The notes: generated from the sequence alone by a model not told the origin. A DNA stretch of 64,000 nt from Moritella sp. PE36 (GCF_000170855.1 NZ_ABCQ01000017.1:1-64000), one strand, 5' to 3'. Positions 53,300 to 63,785 are shown, counted from the stretch's first letter. A program made the numbers and translations.

Positions 53300-55222
53300 A
53301 TGGGTATTTTTGAACATTATCAGCAAAGATACGAAGAAAGTCGTGAAGAAGAATATACAATTCAAGAATTCTTGAATTTATGTCGTGACGACAAAAGCGT
53401 ATATGCATCTGCAGCTGAACGATTATTAAACGCAATCGGTGAACCTGAAATGGTTGATACCGCGACCGATTCTCGCCTAAGCCGATTATTTTCCAACAGA
53501 GTTGTGGCACGCTACCCTGCTTTTGCAGACTTTTACGGCATGGAAGATGCTATCGAGCAGATTGTTGCGTATCTAAAACACTCAGCGCAAGGTTTAGAAG
53601 AAAAGAAACAGATCTTATATTTACTCGGCCCTGTCGGTGGTGGTAAATCATCCCTAGCCGAAAAATTGAAAGACTTAATGCAGAATATCCCCATTTACCG
53701 CATAAAAGGATCCCCCGTAAACGACCATCCATTTAGCTTGTTTGATGTCAATGAAGATGCCAATATCTTACGTAATGAATACGGTATCCCAACCCGCTGC
53801 CTTGGTCATGTGATGTCTCCTTGGGCCGCTAAACGTTTAAAAGAATTTTGTGGTGATATCAGCAAGTTTAAAGTTGAAAAAGTACACCCATCTATACTTC
53901 ACCAGATTGCCATTGCTAAAACAGAACCAGGGGATGAAAATAACCAAGATATATCATCGTTAGTCGGTAAAGTTGATATTCGTCAGTTAGAACATTTCTC
54001 ACAAGATGATCCGGATGCTTACAGCTATTCAGGGGCATTGTGTAAAGCGAATCAAGGCATTATGGAGTTCGTAGAGATGTTTAAAGCACCGATTAAAGTG
54101 CTGCACCCCCTACTTACGGCAACGCAAGAAGGTAACTATAACAGTACCGAAGGTCTATCAGCGCTGCCTTTCGAAGGCATTATTCTTGCTCACTCTAATG
54201 AATCCGAGTGGCAAACATTCCGTAATAACAAAAATAACGAAGCCTTTTTAGATCGGGTATACATAGTTAAAGTCCCTTACTGTTTACGTATCAGTGAAGA
54301 ACAATCTATTTATCGTAAATTACTCGAAAACAGTGCATTACATAACGCCAAATGTGCGCCTGGGACTCTCGATGCGCTTGCTCAATTCACCGTGCTATCT
54401 CGACTTAAAGACCCTGAAAACTCATCAATCTACTCGAAAATGCGCGTTTACGATGGCGAGACCTTAAAAGATACCGATCCGAAAGCCAAGTCATATCAAG
54501 AATACCGGGATTACGCTGGTGTAGACGAAGGTATGTCAGGCCTTTCTACCCGTTTTGCTTATAAGATCTTATCTAAAGTATTCAACTTTGATCATGTGGA
54601 AGTTGCCGCTAACCCTGTACACCTTTTTTATGTACTCGAACAGCAGATTGAACGTGAACAATTCCCGCAAGATATTGCAGATCGATATTTAGAGTTCTTG
54701 AAAGGTTATTTAATCCCGAAATATGTTGAGTTTATCGGCAAAGAAATTCAAACAGCTTACTTAGAATCTTATTCTGAATATGGCCAAAACATTTTCGACC
54801 GCTATGTGATATATGCCGATTTCTGGATCCAAGACCAGGAATATCGAGACCCTGAAACAGGCCAATTATTTGATCGCGAAGCATTAAATAATGATCTAGA
54901 AAAAATAGAAAAACCAGCGGGCATAAGCAACCCTAAAGATTTCCGTAATGAAATCGTTAACTTCGTTTTGCGTGCCAGAGCCAATAACAGCGGTAAAAAC
55001 CCTGCTTGGGTTAGTTATGAAAAACTCCGTGTTGTGATCGAAAAGAAAATGTTCTCCAATACCGAAGAGTTGTTACCTGTTATTTCATTTAACGGTAAGA
55101 CATCCACTGACGAACAGCAAAAACATGAAAACTTTGTTGACCGCATGATGGAGAAGGGCTACACCAAAAAACAAGTGAGATTGTTGTCAGAATGGTATTT
55201 ACGTGTACGTAAATCATCATAA
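53300..55222 (+). CDS. yeaG: PrkA-type serine protein kinase YeaG
   Basis: The 640-residue protein is close to E. coli YeaG along its whole length: MGIFEHYQQRYEESREEEYT, NRVVARYPAFADFYGMEDAI, the Walker A in LLGPVGGGKSSLAEKLKDL (about residues 106-124), AYSYSGALCKANQGIMEFVE and the C-terminal kinase-like part. It combines an AAA-type ATPase core with a PrkA C-terminal domain and acts in the cytosol in starvation and stress adaptation. Start 53300 has GGGGG upstream; the frame opens at 53255. It is the first gene of yeaG-yeaH-ycgB with gaps of 23 and 9 bases. Confidence 0.95.
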   Translation: MGIFEHYQQRYEESREEEYTIQEFLNLCRDDKSVYASAAERLLNAIGEPEMVDTATDSRLSRLFSNRVVARYPAFADFYGMEDAIEQIVAYLKHSAQGLEEKKQILYLLGPVGGGKSSLAEKLKDLMQNIPIYRIKGSPVNDHPFSLFDVNEDANILRNEYGIPTRCLGHVMSPWAAKRLKEFCGDISKFKVEKVHPSILHQIAIAKTEPGDENNQDISSLVGKVDIRQLEHFSQDDPDAYSYSGALCKANQGIMEFVEMFKAPIKVLHPLLTATQEGNYNSTEGLSALPFEGIILAHSNESEWQTFRNNKNNEAFLDRVYIVKVPYCLRISEEQSIYRKLLENSALHNAKCAPGTLDALAQFTVLSRLKDPENSSIYSKMRVYDGETLKDTDPKAKSYQEYRDYAGVDEGMSGLSTRFAYKILSKVFNFDHVEVAANPVHLFYVLEQQIEREQFPQDIADRYLEFLKGYLIPKYVEFIGKEIQTAYLESYSEYGQNIFDRYVIYADFWIQDQEYRDPETGQLFDREALNNDLEKIEKPAGISNPKDFRNEIVNFVLRARANNSGKNPAWVSYEKLRVVIEKKMFSNTEELLPVISFNGKTSTDEQQKHENFVDRMMEKGYTKKQVRLLSEWYLRVRKSS

Positions 55223-55245
55223 CGGTATTCGTTTAAGGGGATGAG

Positions 55246-56514
55246 ATGGCACACTTTATTGATCGCAGATTAAACGGAAAAAATAAAAGTACCGTTAATC
55301 GGCAACGCTTTATGCGTCGCTATAACTCACAAATAAAAAAGGCGGTATCTGATGCTGTAAATAATCGCAGTATCCAGGATATTACATCTGGAGAAAGTGT
55401 CAGCATTCCAACTCGTGACATCTCCGAGCCTATATTCCATCAAGGTAAAGGCGGTGAACGTACCATAGTACATCCAGGTAACGACCAGTTTATTACTGGT
55501 GATAAAATCAAACGTCCACCTCCCGGAAGCGGTTCTGGTGCCGGAGATGGTGAAGCCAGTGACAGCGGTGAAGGTAATGATGATTTTAGTTTTCAGATTT
55601 CAAAAGACGAATATCTTGATTTGTTATTTGAAGACCTAGAATTGCCTAACTTACAAGAAAATCAACTTAACAGTATTGTTGAAATGAAAACCCATCGCGC
55701 AGGTTATACATCAAGTGGTACCCCAGGTAACATCGCGCTTGTGAAATCATTGAAAAACTCGTTAGCAAGACGTACCGCTTTAACGGGGAGTAAAAAAAGA
55801 AAAGTAAAAGCATTGCAACAGCAAGTTGATGAGTTAACTAATCAGGGGGAAATTGAAGGCCAGTTTGTTGACGAATTAAAAAATGAAATTGCAGCGCTTA
55901 AAGAGCGGATCAGTAAAGTTCCGTTCATCGATACATTTGATTTACGCTATAACAATTTTGAGCAATATGCGGTACCGAATAGCCAAGCCGTCATGTTCTG
56001 TCTCATGGATGTATCAGGTTCTATGGACCAGCCAACCAAAGACATGGCTAAGCGTTTCTATATCTTACTGTATTTATTTTTAACACGTACTTATAAAACG
56101 ATTGAGGTGGTTTATATACGCCACCATACACAAGCAAAAGAAGTCGATGAACATGAATTCTTTTACTCGCAAGAAACAGGCGGCACGATTGTATCGTCGG
56201 CATTAAAGTTGATGGATAAAATTGTCACCGATAAATTTCCGGCTAACGAATGGAATATTTACGCTGCACAAGCTTCTGATGGCGATAATTGGGCTGATGA
56301 TTCTCCTTTATGTCGTAAGATTTTACTTGATAAAATCATGCCGCGAGTACGTTATTTCAGTTATATAGAAATAACGAGTCGTGCACATCAAACATTATGG
56401 CGAGAATATGAAAAAGTAGCGGAAGAATACTCACAATTTGCCTTACAACATATCCGCCAACTCGAAGATATTTATCCTGTATTCCGTGAATTATTTAAGA
56501 AACAGGTCGCTTAG
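55246..56514 (+). CDS. yeaH: YeaH family protein with von Willebrand A-type domain
   Basis: The 422-residue DUF444 protein starts [20 protein letters not shown] Gly/Ser-rich acidic linker ([20 protein letters not shown], about residues 90-110) is followed by a coiled-coil stretch ([17 protein letters not shown]) and a VWA-type fold with [18 protein letters not shown], the MIDAS DxSxS motif (about 252-269). [20 protein letters not shown] and [13 protein letters not shown] complete the site. It is thought to work with YeaG and YcgB in the same stress pathway. AAGGGGATGAG precedes the ATG. Confidence 0.93.
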   Translation: MAHFIDRRLNGKNKSTVNRQRFMRRYNSQIKKAVSDAVNNRSIQDITSGESVSIPTRDISEPIFHQGKGGERTIVHPGNDQFITGDKIKRPPPGSGSGAGDGEASDSGEGNDDFSFQISKDEYLDLLFEDLELPNLQENQLNSIVEMKTHRAGYTSSGTPGNIALVKSLKNSLARRTALTGSKKRKVKALQQQVDELTNQGEIEGQFVDELKNEIAALKERISKVPFIDTFDLRYNNFEQYAVPNSQAVMFCLMDVSGSMDQPTKDMAKRFYILLYLFLTRTYKTIEVVYIRHHTQAKEVDEHEFFYSQETGGTIVSSALKLMDKIVTDKFPANEWNIYAAQASDGDNWADDSPLCRKILLDKIMPRVRYFSYIEITSRAHQTLWREYEKVAEEYSQFALQHIRQLEDIYPVFRELFKKQVA

Positions 56515-56523
56515 GGAGTCTAT

Positions 56524-58035
56524 ATGTTAAGAGATAAAGTGAAGCAGCTCGACGATGGTCCTGATTGGAACTTTCCATTACTTGAAGAATACCATGTCGA
56601 AATCAAACGTATTGCTGAATACTATCGACTTGATACTTACCCCAATCAAATTGAAGTCATCACCACCGAGCAAATGATGGATGCTTATTCTTCTGTCGGG
56701 ATGCCGATTGGTTATAACCATTGGAGCTTTGGTAAGAAATTTATTCAAACAGAGCAGAGCTATAAACGTGGTCAAATGGGGTTAGCCTATGAAATTGTGA
56801 TTAACTCAAATCCTTGTATCGCCTACCTGATGGAAGAAAATACCATCCCAATGCAGGCCTTAGTTATCGCGCATGCCTGCTATGGCCATAATTCTTTTTT
56901 TAAAAATAATTACCTATTTAAAACATGGACAGATGCTGATTCCATTATTGATTACCTGGTATTTTCAAAGAACTATATTGCTGATTGTGAACAAAAATAT
57001 GGTATTGATGCCGTTGAGAATATCGTCGATTCTTGTCATGCATTAATGAATTATGGTGTTGATCGATATAAGCGCCCTAGTGAGCCGTCGTTAAGTGAAG
57101 AAAAGCGCCGTCAGCAAGAGCGTACTGATTATTTACAAACTCAGGTGAACGAATTGTGGCGTACCCTGCCCCAATACAACCAAAAAGAAGAACCTGTTGA
57201 GCCTAATTATCCCGCCGAACCACAAGAGAACATTCTTTATTTTGTTGAGAAAAACGCACCACTGTTACAATCATGGCAACGAGAAATAATTCGTATTGTC
57301 CGTAAAATAAGCCAGTATTTTTATCCACAAAAACAAACTCAAGTAATGAATGAAGGTTGGGCAACATTTTGGCATTATACGATGACTAACCATATGTATG
57401 ACGAAGGGATAGTGTCCGATAAGTTTATGTTAGAGATTTTACATAATCATACTAACGTTATCGCACAACCGGCCTATAATAGTCCTCATTACTCAGGTAT
57501 GAACCCCTATGCTCTTGGTTTTTCGATGTTTATTGATATCCGGCGTATATGCGAGCACCCAACCGAAGAAGACAAGGCTTGGTTCCCTGATATCGCGGGT
57601 AGTGATTGGTTAGACACATTACATTTTGCAATGCAAAACTTTAAAGACGAGAGCTTTATTAGCCAATATTTATCACCAAAAGTAATGCGTGATATGCATT
57701 TATTTTCAATCGAAGATAACGAAAATAGTAAGTATATTGAAGTATCGGCAATTCATAATGAAGAAGGCTATCAACGTCTGCGGAGTAAGTTATCTGCTCA
57801 GTATAATTTAAGTAATAACGAACCCAATATTCAGGTATTCAATGTCGATAAGAAGGGGGATCGTTCTTTAACGTTACGCTACGTAGCTCATAAAGACATA
57901 CCACTAGACAATAAATCAGCACAAGAGGTGATGAAACACCTCCATCGATTATGGAGCTTTGACGTTCGTTTAGAACAAGTTCTAGCAAATGGTGAAACAG
58001 AGGTTATCAGCCAAAGTTCTAGCCAAAAATCATAA
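56524..58035 (+). CDS. ycgB: SpoVR family protein YcgB
   Basis: The 503-residue protein carries the SpoVR hallmarks: LEEYHVEIKRIAEYYRLDTY and TYPNQIEVITTEQMMDAYSS, YNHWSFGKKFI, VIAHACYGHNSFFKNN (His pair), MNEGWATFWHYTMTNHMYDE (Glu/His, zincin-like) and NPYALGFSMFIDI. SpoVR in Bacillus acts in spore cortex formation. In gammaproteobacteria the gene is tied to yeaG-yeaH and its biochemical role is unknown. AGGGAG precedes the ATG, nine bases after yeaH. A strong terminator ends the operon. Confidence 0.94.
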   Translation: MLRDKVKQLDDGPDWNFPLLEEYHVEIKRIAEYYRLDTYPNQIEVITTEQMMDAYSSVGMPIGYNHWSFGKKFIQTEQSYKRGQMGLAYEIVINSNPCIAYLMEENTIPMQALVIAHACYGHNSFFKNNYLFKTWTDADSIIDYLVFSKNYIADCEQKYGIDAVENIVDSCHALMNYGVDRYKRPSEPSLSEEKRRQQERTDYLQTQVNELWRTLPQYNQKEEPVEPNYPAEPQENILYFVEKNAPLLQSWQREIIRIVRKISQYFYPQKQTQVMNEGWATFWHYTMTNHMYDEGIVSDKFMLEILHNHTNVIAQPAYNSPHYSGMNPYALGFSMFIDIRRICEHPTEEDKAWFPDIAGSDWLDTLHFAMQNFKDESFISQYLSPKVMRDMHLFSIEDNENSKYIEVSAIHNEEGYQRLRSKLSAQYNLSNNEPNIQVFNVDKKGDRSLTLRYVAHKDIPLDNKSAQEVMKHLHRLWSFDVRLEQVLANGETEVISQSSSQKS

Positions 58036-58045
58036 AATTGGTATA

Positions 58046-58072
58046 AAAAAACCAGTCAATGACTGGTTTTTT
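58046..58072. terminator. Bidirectional terminator between ycgB and fadR
   Basis: AAAAACCAGTC and GACTGGTTTTT pair around AAT with A- and T-runs on each side. It serves the convergent genes. Confidence 0.88.
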
Positions 58073-58092
58073 ATGCATCTATTAGACAATAA

Positions 58093-58872
58093 TTATTTAA
58101 TGCGTTGTTCGAAAGCCACGCAAATATCATCCCATGTTTCGTCACGATACTGCTGCCAAAGCAGGCCAGAATTCATACCGTAATTACGCACAATATTCAA
58201 ACAGTCATCCGCTCGATTTTCTACTGCAACCGTTTTTAGTTGTTTGTAAAAATCTTGAGCCAATAAACGTGCTTCTGGGTAATCGAAATAAATTTTACCA
58301 AGAATACGATACATATTATCAAAGCCGTTTAGAATCAAAGCATAGACTAAATTACCAGACAAAAAGGCCAATTTGTGTAACATACGGTAATCATATTCAG
58401 TGTAAGCATCTTTGTCATCCGCTAATGTTTCAGCTTCAGTTAAAATCTCAGCAACTCTTTCAGGGTCACGTTTGATCGCTGCACGAATAAAAATCACACT
58501 AATATTGGTTCGCGCTGACAATAAGTCACGCACTAATTCTGGTAGACGCTCAGGATCTAATCGTACTAAATCTTCTAAAATTGAGAGACTTGATGTTTCC
58601 CAAAAATTATTAACCTGTGTTGGTTTCCCATGGCGAATAGTGAGCCAACCATCACGTGCTAAGCGTTGTAGCACTTCACGTAACGTAGTTCGGGTAACAC
58701 CAATAAGCTCAGAAAGTTCTCTTTCTGCAGGAAGAATTGAACCTGGAGGAAAGCGATTTTTCCAAATCGATTCGATCAGATATTCCTCGGCAAACCCTGC
58801 AGGGCTCTTCGCCTTAATAATACCGTCATTCCGACGCCTTCTATTTGTTGTTTTACTATCAGTAATATCCAT
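58093..58872 (-). CDS. fadR: Fatty-acid regulator FadR (GntR family) with basic N-terminal extension
   Basis: The core matches FadR: IKAKSPAGFAEEYLIESIWK, PPGSILPAERELSELIGVTR and TTLREVLQRLARDGWLTIRH are the winged HTH. The C-terminal helical domain binding acyl-CoA follows (RTNISVIFIRAAI, MLHKLAFLSGNLVYALI, RNYGMNSGLLWQQYRDE). FadR represses fatty-acid degradation genes and activates unsaturated fatty-acid synthesis; acyl-CoA releases it. E. coli FadR starts at MVIKAKSPAG, but here no Met exists there (DGIIKAK), and the frame begins 18 residues earlier with MDITDSKTTNRRRRND. The Arg run might add DNA contact. It is divergent from nhaB, as in E. coli. Confidence 0.9.
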   Translation of the reverse strand: MDITDSKTTNRRRRNDGIIKAKSPAGFAEEYLIESIWKNRFPPGSILPAERELSELIGVTRTTLREVLQRLARDGWLTIRHGKPTQVNNFWETSSLSILEDLVRLDPERLPELVRDLLSARTNISVIFIRAAIKRDPERVAEILTEAETLADDKDAYTEYDYRMLHKLAFLSGNLVYALILNGFDNMYRILGKIYFDYPEARLLAQDFYKQLKTVAVENRADDCLNIVRNYGMNSGLLWQQYRDETWDDICVAFEQRIK

Positions 58873-58929
58873 TTAACTTCTCATTAGGAAATAGAACAGG
58901 TTGTGTCCTTTAGGATCTTAGCACCTACA

Positions 58930-58946
58930 AGCAACTCCGACCAGAT
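58930..58946. promoter_or_regulatory. FadR-operator-like site between fadR and nhaB
   Basis: The right part TCCGACCAG matches the FadR consensus perfectly and the left half is weak; about 14 of 17 positions fit overall. It lies 58 bases upstream of fadR, so autoregulation is possible. Confidence 0.4.
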
Positions 58947-59126
58947 TTAAATTAGATACTATCACCAGAATAATTATTTTCCGATTTAAATATTAAAATA
59001 AGTTTATTTGCAATAACAATAATCTGTATCAATAAAAAGGATGGCGCACGTCACAAAATATGCTTAGAATATCCCGGTTTTCAAATTACTTAAACTTAAT
59101 CTTAACAAAATATTGGACAACTCCTC

Positions 59127-60713
59127 ATGGACATAAGCCTTAGTACGGCGGCAAAGTTAAACTTCTTAGGTAACTCACCTCAGTGGTACAAAATTGCAAT
59201 CGTTGCCTTCCTTATTATTAACCCTTTCATTTTTGCAATCGACCCATTTATTGCAGGTTGGTTATTAGTCGTTGAATTTATTTTCACCTTAGCAATGGCG
59301 CTTAAATGCTACCCGCTTCAACCCGGTGGCCTGCTTGCTATTGAAGCGGTCGCAATAGGGATGACATCTGCGGATCAAGTTCAGCATGAAATTGTGAGTA
59401 ACATCGAAGTATTATTGTTATTAATCTTCATGGTTGCAGGTATTTATTTCATGAAGTCGTTATTACTTTATGTATTTACCAAAATGCTTATTAATATCAA
59501 ATCAAAAGCATTACTTGCACTTTCTTTTTCTCTTGTTTCAGCTTTTTTATCTGCATTTTTAGATGCATTAACAGTTATCGCGGTTGTAATTAGTGTCGCT
59601 ATTGGTTTCTACAGCATTTATCACAAAGTTGCTTCAGGTCGTGATTTTAAACAAGATCATGACCATACTGATGATGGTTCTGTAAATGAACTTAAACGTC
59701 AAGATCTTGATGATTATCGCGCATTCCTACGTACTCTTATGATGCATGCTGGTGTAGGTACTGCACTCGGCGGTGTATGTACTATGGTTGGTGAACCACA
59801 AAATCTAATTATTGCTGAACAAGCAGGTTGGAATTTTCTAGAATTTGCACTACGTATGGCACCTGTAACGGTTCCTGTGTTCTTTTTTGGTCTATTGACA
59901 TGCGTCCTTGTCGAGAAATTCAAAGTCTTTGGTTACGGCGCGGAATTACCCGCAGCTGTACGCACTATTCTTGTCGATTTTGACAAATATGAAGATGCAA
60001 ACCGCAGCCAACGTGAACGTGTAAAACTTTACACGCAAGCAGCGATTGGCGTTTGGTTAATTATTGGTCTTGCATTCCATTTAGCGTCGGTTGGTTTAAT
60101 TGGTTTATCTGTCATCATCCTAGCCACCGCATTTAATGGTATTACTGAAGAGCACGCACTGGGTAAAGCATTCGAAGAGGCACTGCCTTTCACGGCATTA
60201 CTTGCTGTATTCTTCACTATTGTCGCGGTTATTATTGATCAGCAATTATTCATACCGTTAATTAATTCCGTATTAGCAGCTTCACCACATGATCAACTGC
60301 CGTTATTCTATTTGGCTAATGGTATTCTTTCGATGGTGAGTGATAACGTATTCGTTGGTACCGTTTATATCACTGAAGTTAAAGCAGCGTTAGATAATGG
60401 TACCGTGACGCGTGACCAATTTGATTTACTTGCTGTGGCAATTAATACCGGTACTAACCTACCATCAGTGGCAACACCAAATGGTCAAGCGGCGTTCTTA
60501 TTCTTATTAACGTCGGCTGTTGCACCGCTATTACGTTTATCTTATGGCCGTATGGTAATCATGGCACTACCATATACTATCGTAATGACACTTGTTGGTC
60601 TTGGTGCGATCCTGTTCTTCTTAGAGCCAATGACAAATAGCATGCTTGAGATGGGCTGGATCACTCCTCATGCTGAGGCCGCTATTGACGCGATAAAATC
60701 GACAGGTCACTAG
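59127..60713 (+). CDS. nhaB: Sodium/proton antiporter NhaB
   Basis: The 528-residue inner-membrane antiporter has about twelve hydrophobic spans. Typical NhaB segments are [79 protein letters not shown] and [18 protein letters not shown]. It exports sodium in exchange for protons, useful in seawater. Normal length. The ribosome-binding site is weak. It is divergent from fadR and followed by a terminator, then dsbB, the same neighbours as in E. coli. Confidence 0.94.
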   Translation: MDISLSTAAKLNFLGNSPQWYKIAIVAFLIINPFIFAIDPFIAGWLLVVEFIFTLAMALKCYPLQPGGLLAIEAVAIGMTSADQVQHEIVSNIEVLLLLIFMVAGIYFMKSLLLYVFTKMLINIKSKALLALSFSLVSAFLSAFLDALTVIAVVISVAIGFYSIYHKVASGRDFKQDHDHTDDGSVNELKRQDLDDYRAFLRTLMMHAGVGTALGGVCTMVGEPQNLIIAEQAGWNFLEFALRMAPVTVPVFFFGLLTCVLVEKFKVFGYGAELPAAVRTILVDFDKYEDANRSQRERVKLYTQAAIGVWLIIGLAFHLASVGLIGLSVIILATAFNGITEEHALGKAFEEALPFTALLAVFFTIVAVIIDQQLFIPLINSVLAASPHDQLPLFYLANGILSMVSDNVFVGTVYITEVKAALDNGTVTRDQFDLLAVAINTGTNLPSVATPNGQAAFLFLLTSAVAPLLRLSYGRMVIMALPYTIVMTLVGLGAILFFLEPMTNSMLEMGWITPHAEAAIDAIKSTGH

Positions 60714-60732
60714 GTCATTAATTCACGAATAA

Positions 60733-60757
60733 AACGCCGCGATTTGCGGCGTTTTTT
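60733..60757 (+). terminator. Terminator after nhaB
   Basis: AACGCCGC and GCGGCGTT pair around GATTT, followed by a run of T's. Confidence 0.9.
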
Positions 60758-60895
60758 TGTGTGGGTAATCGTTTATATCAATGACCACCCACACATAAGC
60801 GTTTATTCTTACACACTTTTACACACTGCAGCACATATCTAGTCCGACAATATGTTATAACAGCAGACAATCATTTAATTCATTTGAGATAATAT

Positions 60896-61420
60896 ATGTA
60901 CCAGTTTATTTCTAACCTACCAAAACAACGCCTCCCTTGGGTTTTACTCGCCCTAACAGGTATGGGATTAGAAGCATCAGCCCTGTTCTTTCAATATGTT
61001 ATGGAACTGAGCCCTTGCGTATTATGCGTTTATGAACGTGTAGCGATAATGGGGATAATCATTGCAGGTTTAGTTGGTGCTATTGCGCCTGCCAATCCAG
61101 TCATGCGTTTTAGTGGTTTTGCATTATGGTTCATCAGTGCAGGTTACAGCTTAAGCCTGGCTATTGAGCATGTCGATATTCAACTAAATCCGTCACCATT
61201 TTCGACGTGTGACTTCTTCCCTAATTTCCCGACTTGGGTACCACTGCATGAGTGGGCACCTTGGTTGTTTAATCCAACCGGTTTTTGTGATGAAATTAGC
61301 TGGCAGTTTTTATCGTATACAATGCCACAATGGTTAATCGTAACCTCTTCAATTTACTTAGCTGTTGCAGCTATCGTATTTAGTTGCCATATTACAGGCC
61401 TGATTAAGTCAGCGAAATAA
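60896..61420 (+). CDS. dsbB: Disulfide bond formation protein DsbB
   Basis: The 174-residue four-helix inner-membrane protein reoxidises DsbA and passes electrons to quinone. Both redox pairs are present: Cys41-Val-Leu-Cys44 (ELSPCVLCVYER) and Cys105/Cys131 (FSTCDFFPNFPTW, NPTGFCDEISW) in the second periplasmic loop. Arg48 after the CxxC, needed for quinone reactivity in E. coli, is kept. A ribosome-binding sequence GAGAT precedes the ATG. The DUF1244 gene follows after 13 bases in one transcript. Confidence 0.95.
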   Translation: MYQFISNLPKQRLPWVLLALTGMGLEASALFFQYVMELSPCVLCVYERVAIMGIIIAGLVGAIAPANPVMRFSGFALWFISAGYSLSLAIEHVDIQLNPSPFSTCDFFPNFPTWVPLHEWAPWLFNPTGFCDEISWQFLSYTMPQWLIVTSSIYLAVAAIVFSCHITGLIKSAK

Positions 61421-61433
61421 CAAGGAATAGATA

Positions 61434-61742
61434 ATGAGCAAACCAGAATTAACTCAAGTTCAACAAGATCAATTGGATGCTAAAGTATTACAGCGTTTAT
61501 TAGCGCATTTAGATGAGAACAAACAAGTTCAAAATATTGATTTAATGATCTTGGCTGATTTTTGCCGAAATTGCTTAGGTAAATGGTATAAGTCTGCGGC
61601 GGATGAACTTGAACTAGACGTGACAGATGAACAAGCAAGAGAACGCATCTACGGTATGACTTATGCAGAATGGAAAGAAAACCACCAGCTTCCAGCAACT
61701 GAAGAACAACTTGCAGCATTCAATGCCAAGCCGAAAAAATAA
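61434..61742 (+). CDS. DUF1244 family small protein
   Basis: The 102-residue protein has the family core VLQRLLAHLDENKQVQNIDL and MILADFCRNCLGKWYKSAAD, where FCRNCLxKWY holds two conserved Cys, then ERIYGMTYAEWKENHQ. Function is not known. It is cytosolic and mostly helical. AAGGAAT precedes the ATG. Its tight coupling to dsbB might point to a thiol-related role, but this is only positional. A strong terminator follows. Confidence 0.85.
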   Translation: MSKPELTQVQQDQLDAKVLQRLLAHLDENKQVQNIDLMILADFCRNCLGKWYKSAADELELDVTDEQARERIYGMTYAEWKENHQLPATEEQLAAFNAKPKK

Positions 61743-61779
61743 CGCTTAGCCATTAATTGAATGGTTTATAGTGGATACT

Positions 61780-61816
61780 AAAAGGGAGAGTAAACTTAAC
61801 GTTTACTCTCCCTTTT
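61780..61816. terminator. Bidirectional terminator
   Basis: A 16-bp perfect stem (AAAAGGGAGAGTAAAC and complement) with loop TTAAC serves the dsbB-DUF1244 unit and the convergent ppnP. Confidence 0.9.
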
Positions 61817-61841
61817 CTATATTGTGCATTAAACTAAGTGG

Positions 61842-62123
61842 TTAGCCATATTGACAAAGGTATGCTGTTTCTTGCGCTACTTTAACTTGAAACTTACTGT
61901 CGGCAGGCACATTGAACTGCTCACCCGCATTGAATGTTTGCCACTCAGATTGTCCAGGAAGTAACACAGTTAACGCACCTGTAATCACAATCATCACTTC
62001 AGCTAAGGCTGTACCAAACTCATACTCACCGACAGCCATCACGCCAACACTTGCTGCTTTATCTGCTTCTTGAAATCCAATAGAAGCCACTTGACCATCA
62101 AAATACTGATTTACCTTAAACAT
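61842..62123 (-). CDS. ppnP: Pyrimidine/purine nucleoside phosphorylase PpnP
   Basis: The 93-residue cupin-fold protein matches the DUF1255/YaiE family: [44 protein letters not shown] and [21 protein letters not shown]. coli PpnP splits several nucleosides with phosphate. The length and motifs are normal. AAGGATTTAAG precedes the ATG. It is a single gene. Confidence 0.92.
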   Translation of the reverse strand: MFKVNQYFDGQVASIGFQEADKAASVGVMAVGEYEFGTALAEVMIVITGALTVLLPGQSEWQTFNAGEQFNVPADSKFQVKVAQETAYLCQYG

Positions 62124-62231
62124 CTTAAATCCTTTTATACGGTTAACTTAATCTACAACTAAGATATCAGAATAACCGAAAATAAATTGGATTAACAGTA
62201 CCCTAACTGACGAACCGATAATTCATGTTGA

Positions 62232-63449
62232 TTAAAAGTTATAATAACCAGTCAACTGGATCATATTATCATCATTGAAGGTTTTATTTGCATAATCGTC
62301 ATCACTCACATTAAACCACCAGCCTTCTAGGCCAACAGAAAGTGCTTTGGTGACATTTACCTTGGCCTGAACAAAACCATGCTGAGAACCAAAATCAAAA
62401 TCATAGTTATGACCGATAAGTATTTCGCTATCATTTAAACCATTCAGGGTTACTCTTACACCAGCAAATATGTCATTTTGAAAACTATTATCAAATGCAT
62501 TTTCACCATGTTGGTCCCAGCTATATTCCGCTAGCAAGTTAACAGCAATATTTTGATTTTGTATTAGCTTAAACTCCGAGCCTAACACCACCGCTCGCGT
62601 CGATTTATCTTCAACAATCTTATAAAGCACTTCTGCTTTTAATTCGATCCGGTTCAAATCAGCTTTAATATCCACCGACACTTGATCAACCAAATTAACA
62701 TGCCAAACAGGGTCTCCGACGTCTGGAGTAATTAATTCAGGTGTGCGTGAATGTCCGCCAAAATAGCTCACGCCAACATCAATATTCTTGATACTCTTGC
62801 TATAACGTAGTGCCACATCGGGATGGTATTCTTCTCCCCAACCTTCATATTCATAGCTATAATCATTATCAAAACTAAAGCGAGCCCCCGGTGTTGGCAT
62901 AGCGGCCTCACGGTAGCCAATCAATATCATCGCTTCCAGTAGTGCGTCTTTAATATTAATACCTAACCTAAACATAGGTTGACCGAGCTTATCTTCTCCG
63001 TTCGGTGATTCATTATAATCAGTTTGATTAACAATATCGACCAAATGGTGGTTCTCCATCACCCCCCAATGCACTTGATCAAAGCCGAAAGAAGCTTGCC
63101 ATTTTTTAGTGACAACAGCTGCTTTTAACTCTCTAAAATCAATATTTGTGCGTTCATCATCTCGTTCATCAAAACGAAGAAATGGATGTACGGTATACAC
63201 CATATTATTCTGTTCTGATGACGCTTCCACGTGTGGTGACAACGCTATCGATACTTGATGATAAACGGGATAAGGGTAACTACTATCCACGGGCTGCATT
63301 GCTTGATCTGGTCGGTCTAAGAATATGCGCTGCTCCAAGCTTGCGCTACCCTTTACTTTTATTTCAGCGTTGACGGTGGTCAAAACGCTCGACGTTATAA
63401 AGCCTAAGGTAATTAACCCGCAGCATTTTATTAATGATTTCAATTTCAT
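62232..63449 (-). CDS. Outer-membrane beta-barrel protein, uncharacterised
   Basis: The 405-residue protein has a Sec signal peptide (LIKCCGLITLGFITSSVLTTVNA, about residues 5-28). After that, alternating strands run to the end, and the last residues GYYNF close with the aromatic that BAM recognises. Strand-rich stretches such as FGFDQVHWGVMENHHLVDIV, LRYSKSIKNIDVGVSYFGG and AVNLLAEYSWDQHGEN suggest a barrel of about 16-18 strands. The overall form recalls alginate-export-like or DUF1302-like porins, but I do not recognise a named family. GGGGA precedes the ATG. Confidence 0.7.
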   Translation of the reverse strand: MKLKSLIKCCGLITLGFITSSVLTTVNAEIKVKGSASLEQRIFLDRPDQAMQPVDSSYPYPVYHQVSIALSPHVEASSEQNNMVYTVHPFLRFDERDDERTNIDFRELKAAVVTKKWQASFGFDQVHWGVMENHHLVDIVNQTDYNESPNGEDKLGQPMFRLGINIKDALLEAMILIGYREAAMPTPGARFSFDNDYSYEYEGWGEEYHPDVALRYSKSIKNIDVGVSYFGGHSRTPELITPDVGDPVWHVNLVDQVSVDIKADLNRIELKAEVLYKIVEDKSTRAVVLGSEFKLIQNQNIAVNLLAEYSWDQHGENAFDNSFQNDIFAGVRVTLNGLNDSEILIGHNYDFDFGSQHGFVQAKVNVTKALSVGLEGWWFNVSDDDYANKTFNDDNMIQLTGYYNF

Positions 63450-63515
63450 TCCCCATCAAAGAAACCAGTAACTAGGGCGAAGTAATAAACAACGATCCTT
63501 GTTGTCTTATTTATA

Positions 63516-63558
63516 TCTACGCCTAAGCCATATCAGCTTGAAATAACTTGGGTGTAGA
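63516..63558. repeat. Short copy of the MITE terminal repeat
   Basis: TCTACGCCTAAG and CTTGGGTGTAGA pair imperfectly, and the right part TTGAAATAACTTGGGTGTA resembles the right end (TTGAAGTAACTTGGGTATA) of the element at 7636-7903. It looks like a solo or internally deleted copy. Confidence 0.5.
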
Positions 63559-63785
63559 TTTTTCATTAGTATGTCTTTGTATGCTTATGCGAAGCAATTT
63601 TTTTATAAAAAACCATGCCTAGCAAGTATCGATATCTAGCACTTCATAACCAATAAGTATGAGCGCAAGCCTAAACCAAGCATTAAATAACGACACCAGG
63701 CATAATCTTGGTATAATTAGTGCTTAAGATTATTTATTAACATATTTGACAGGTAACGACGTAAAAATGACACAAAGGAATACAC

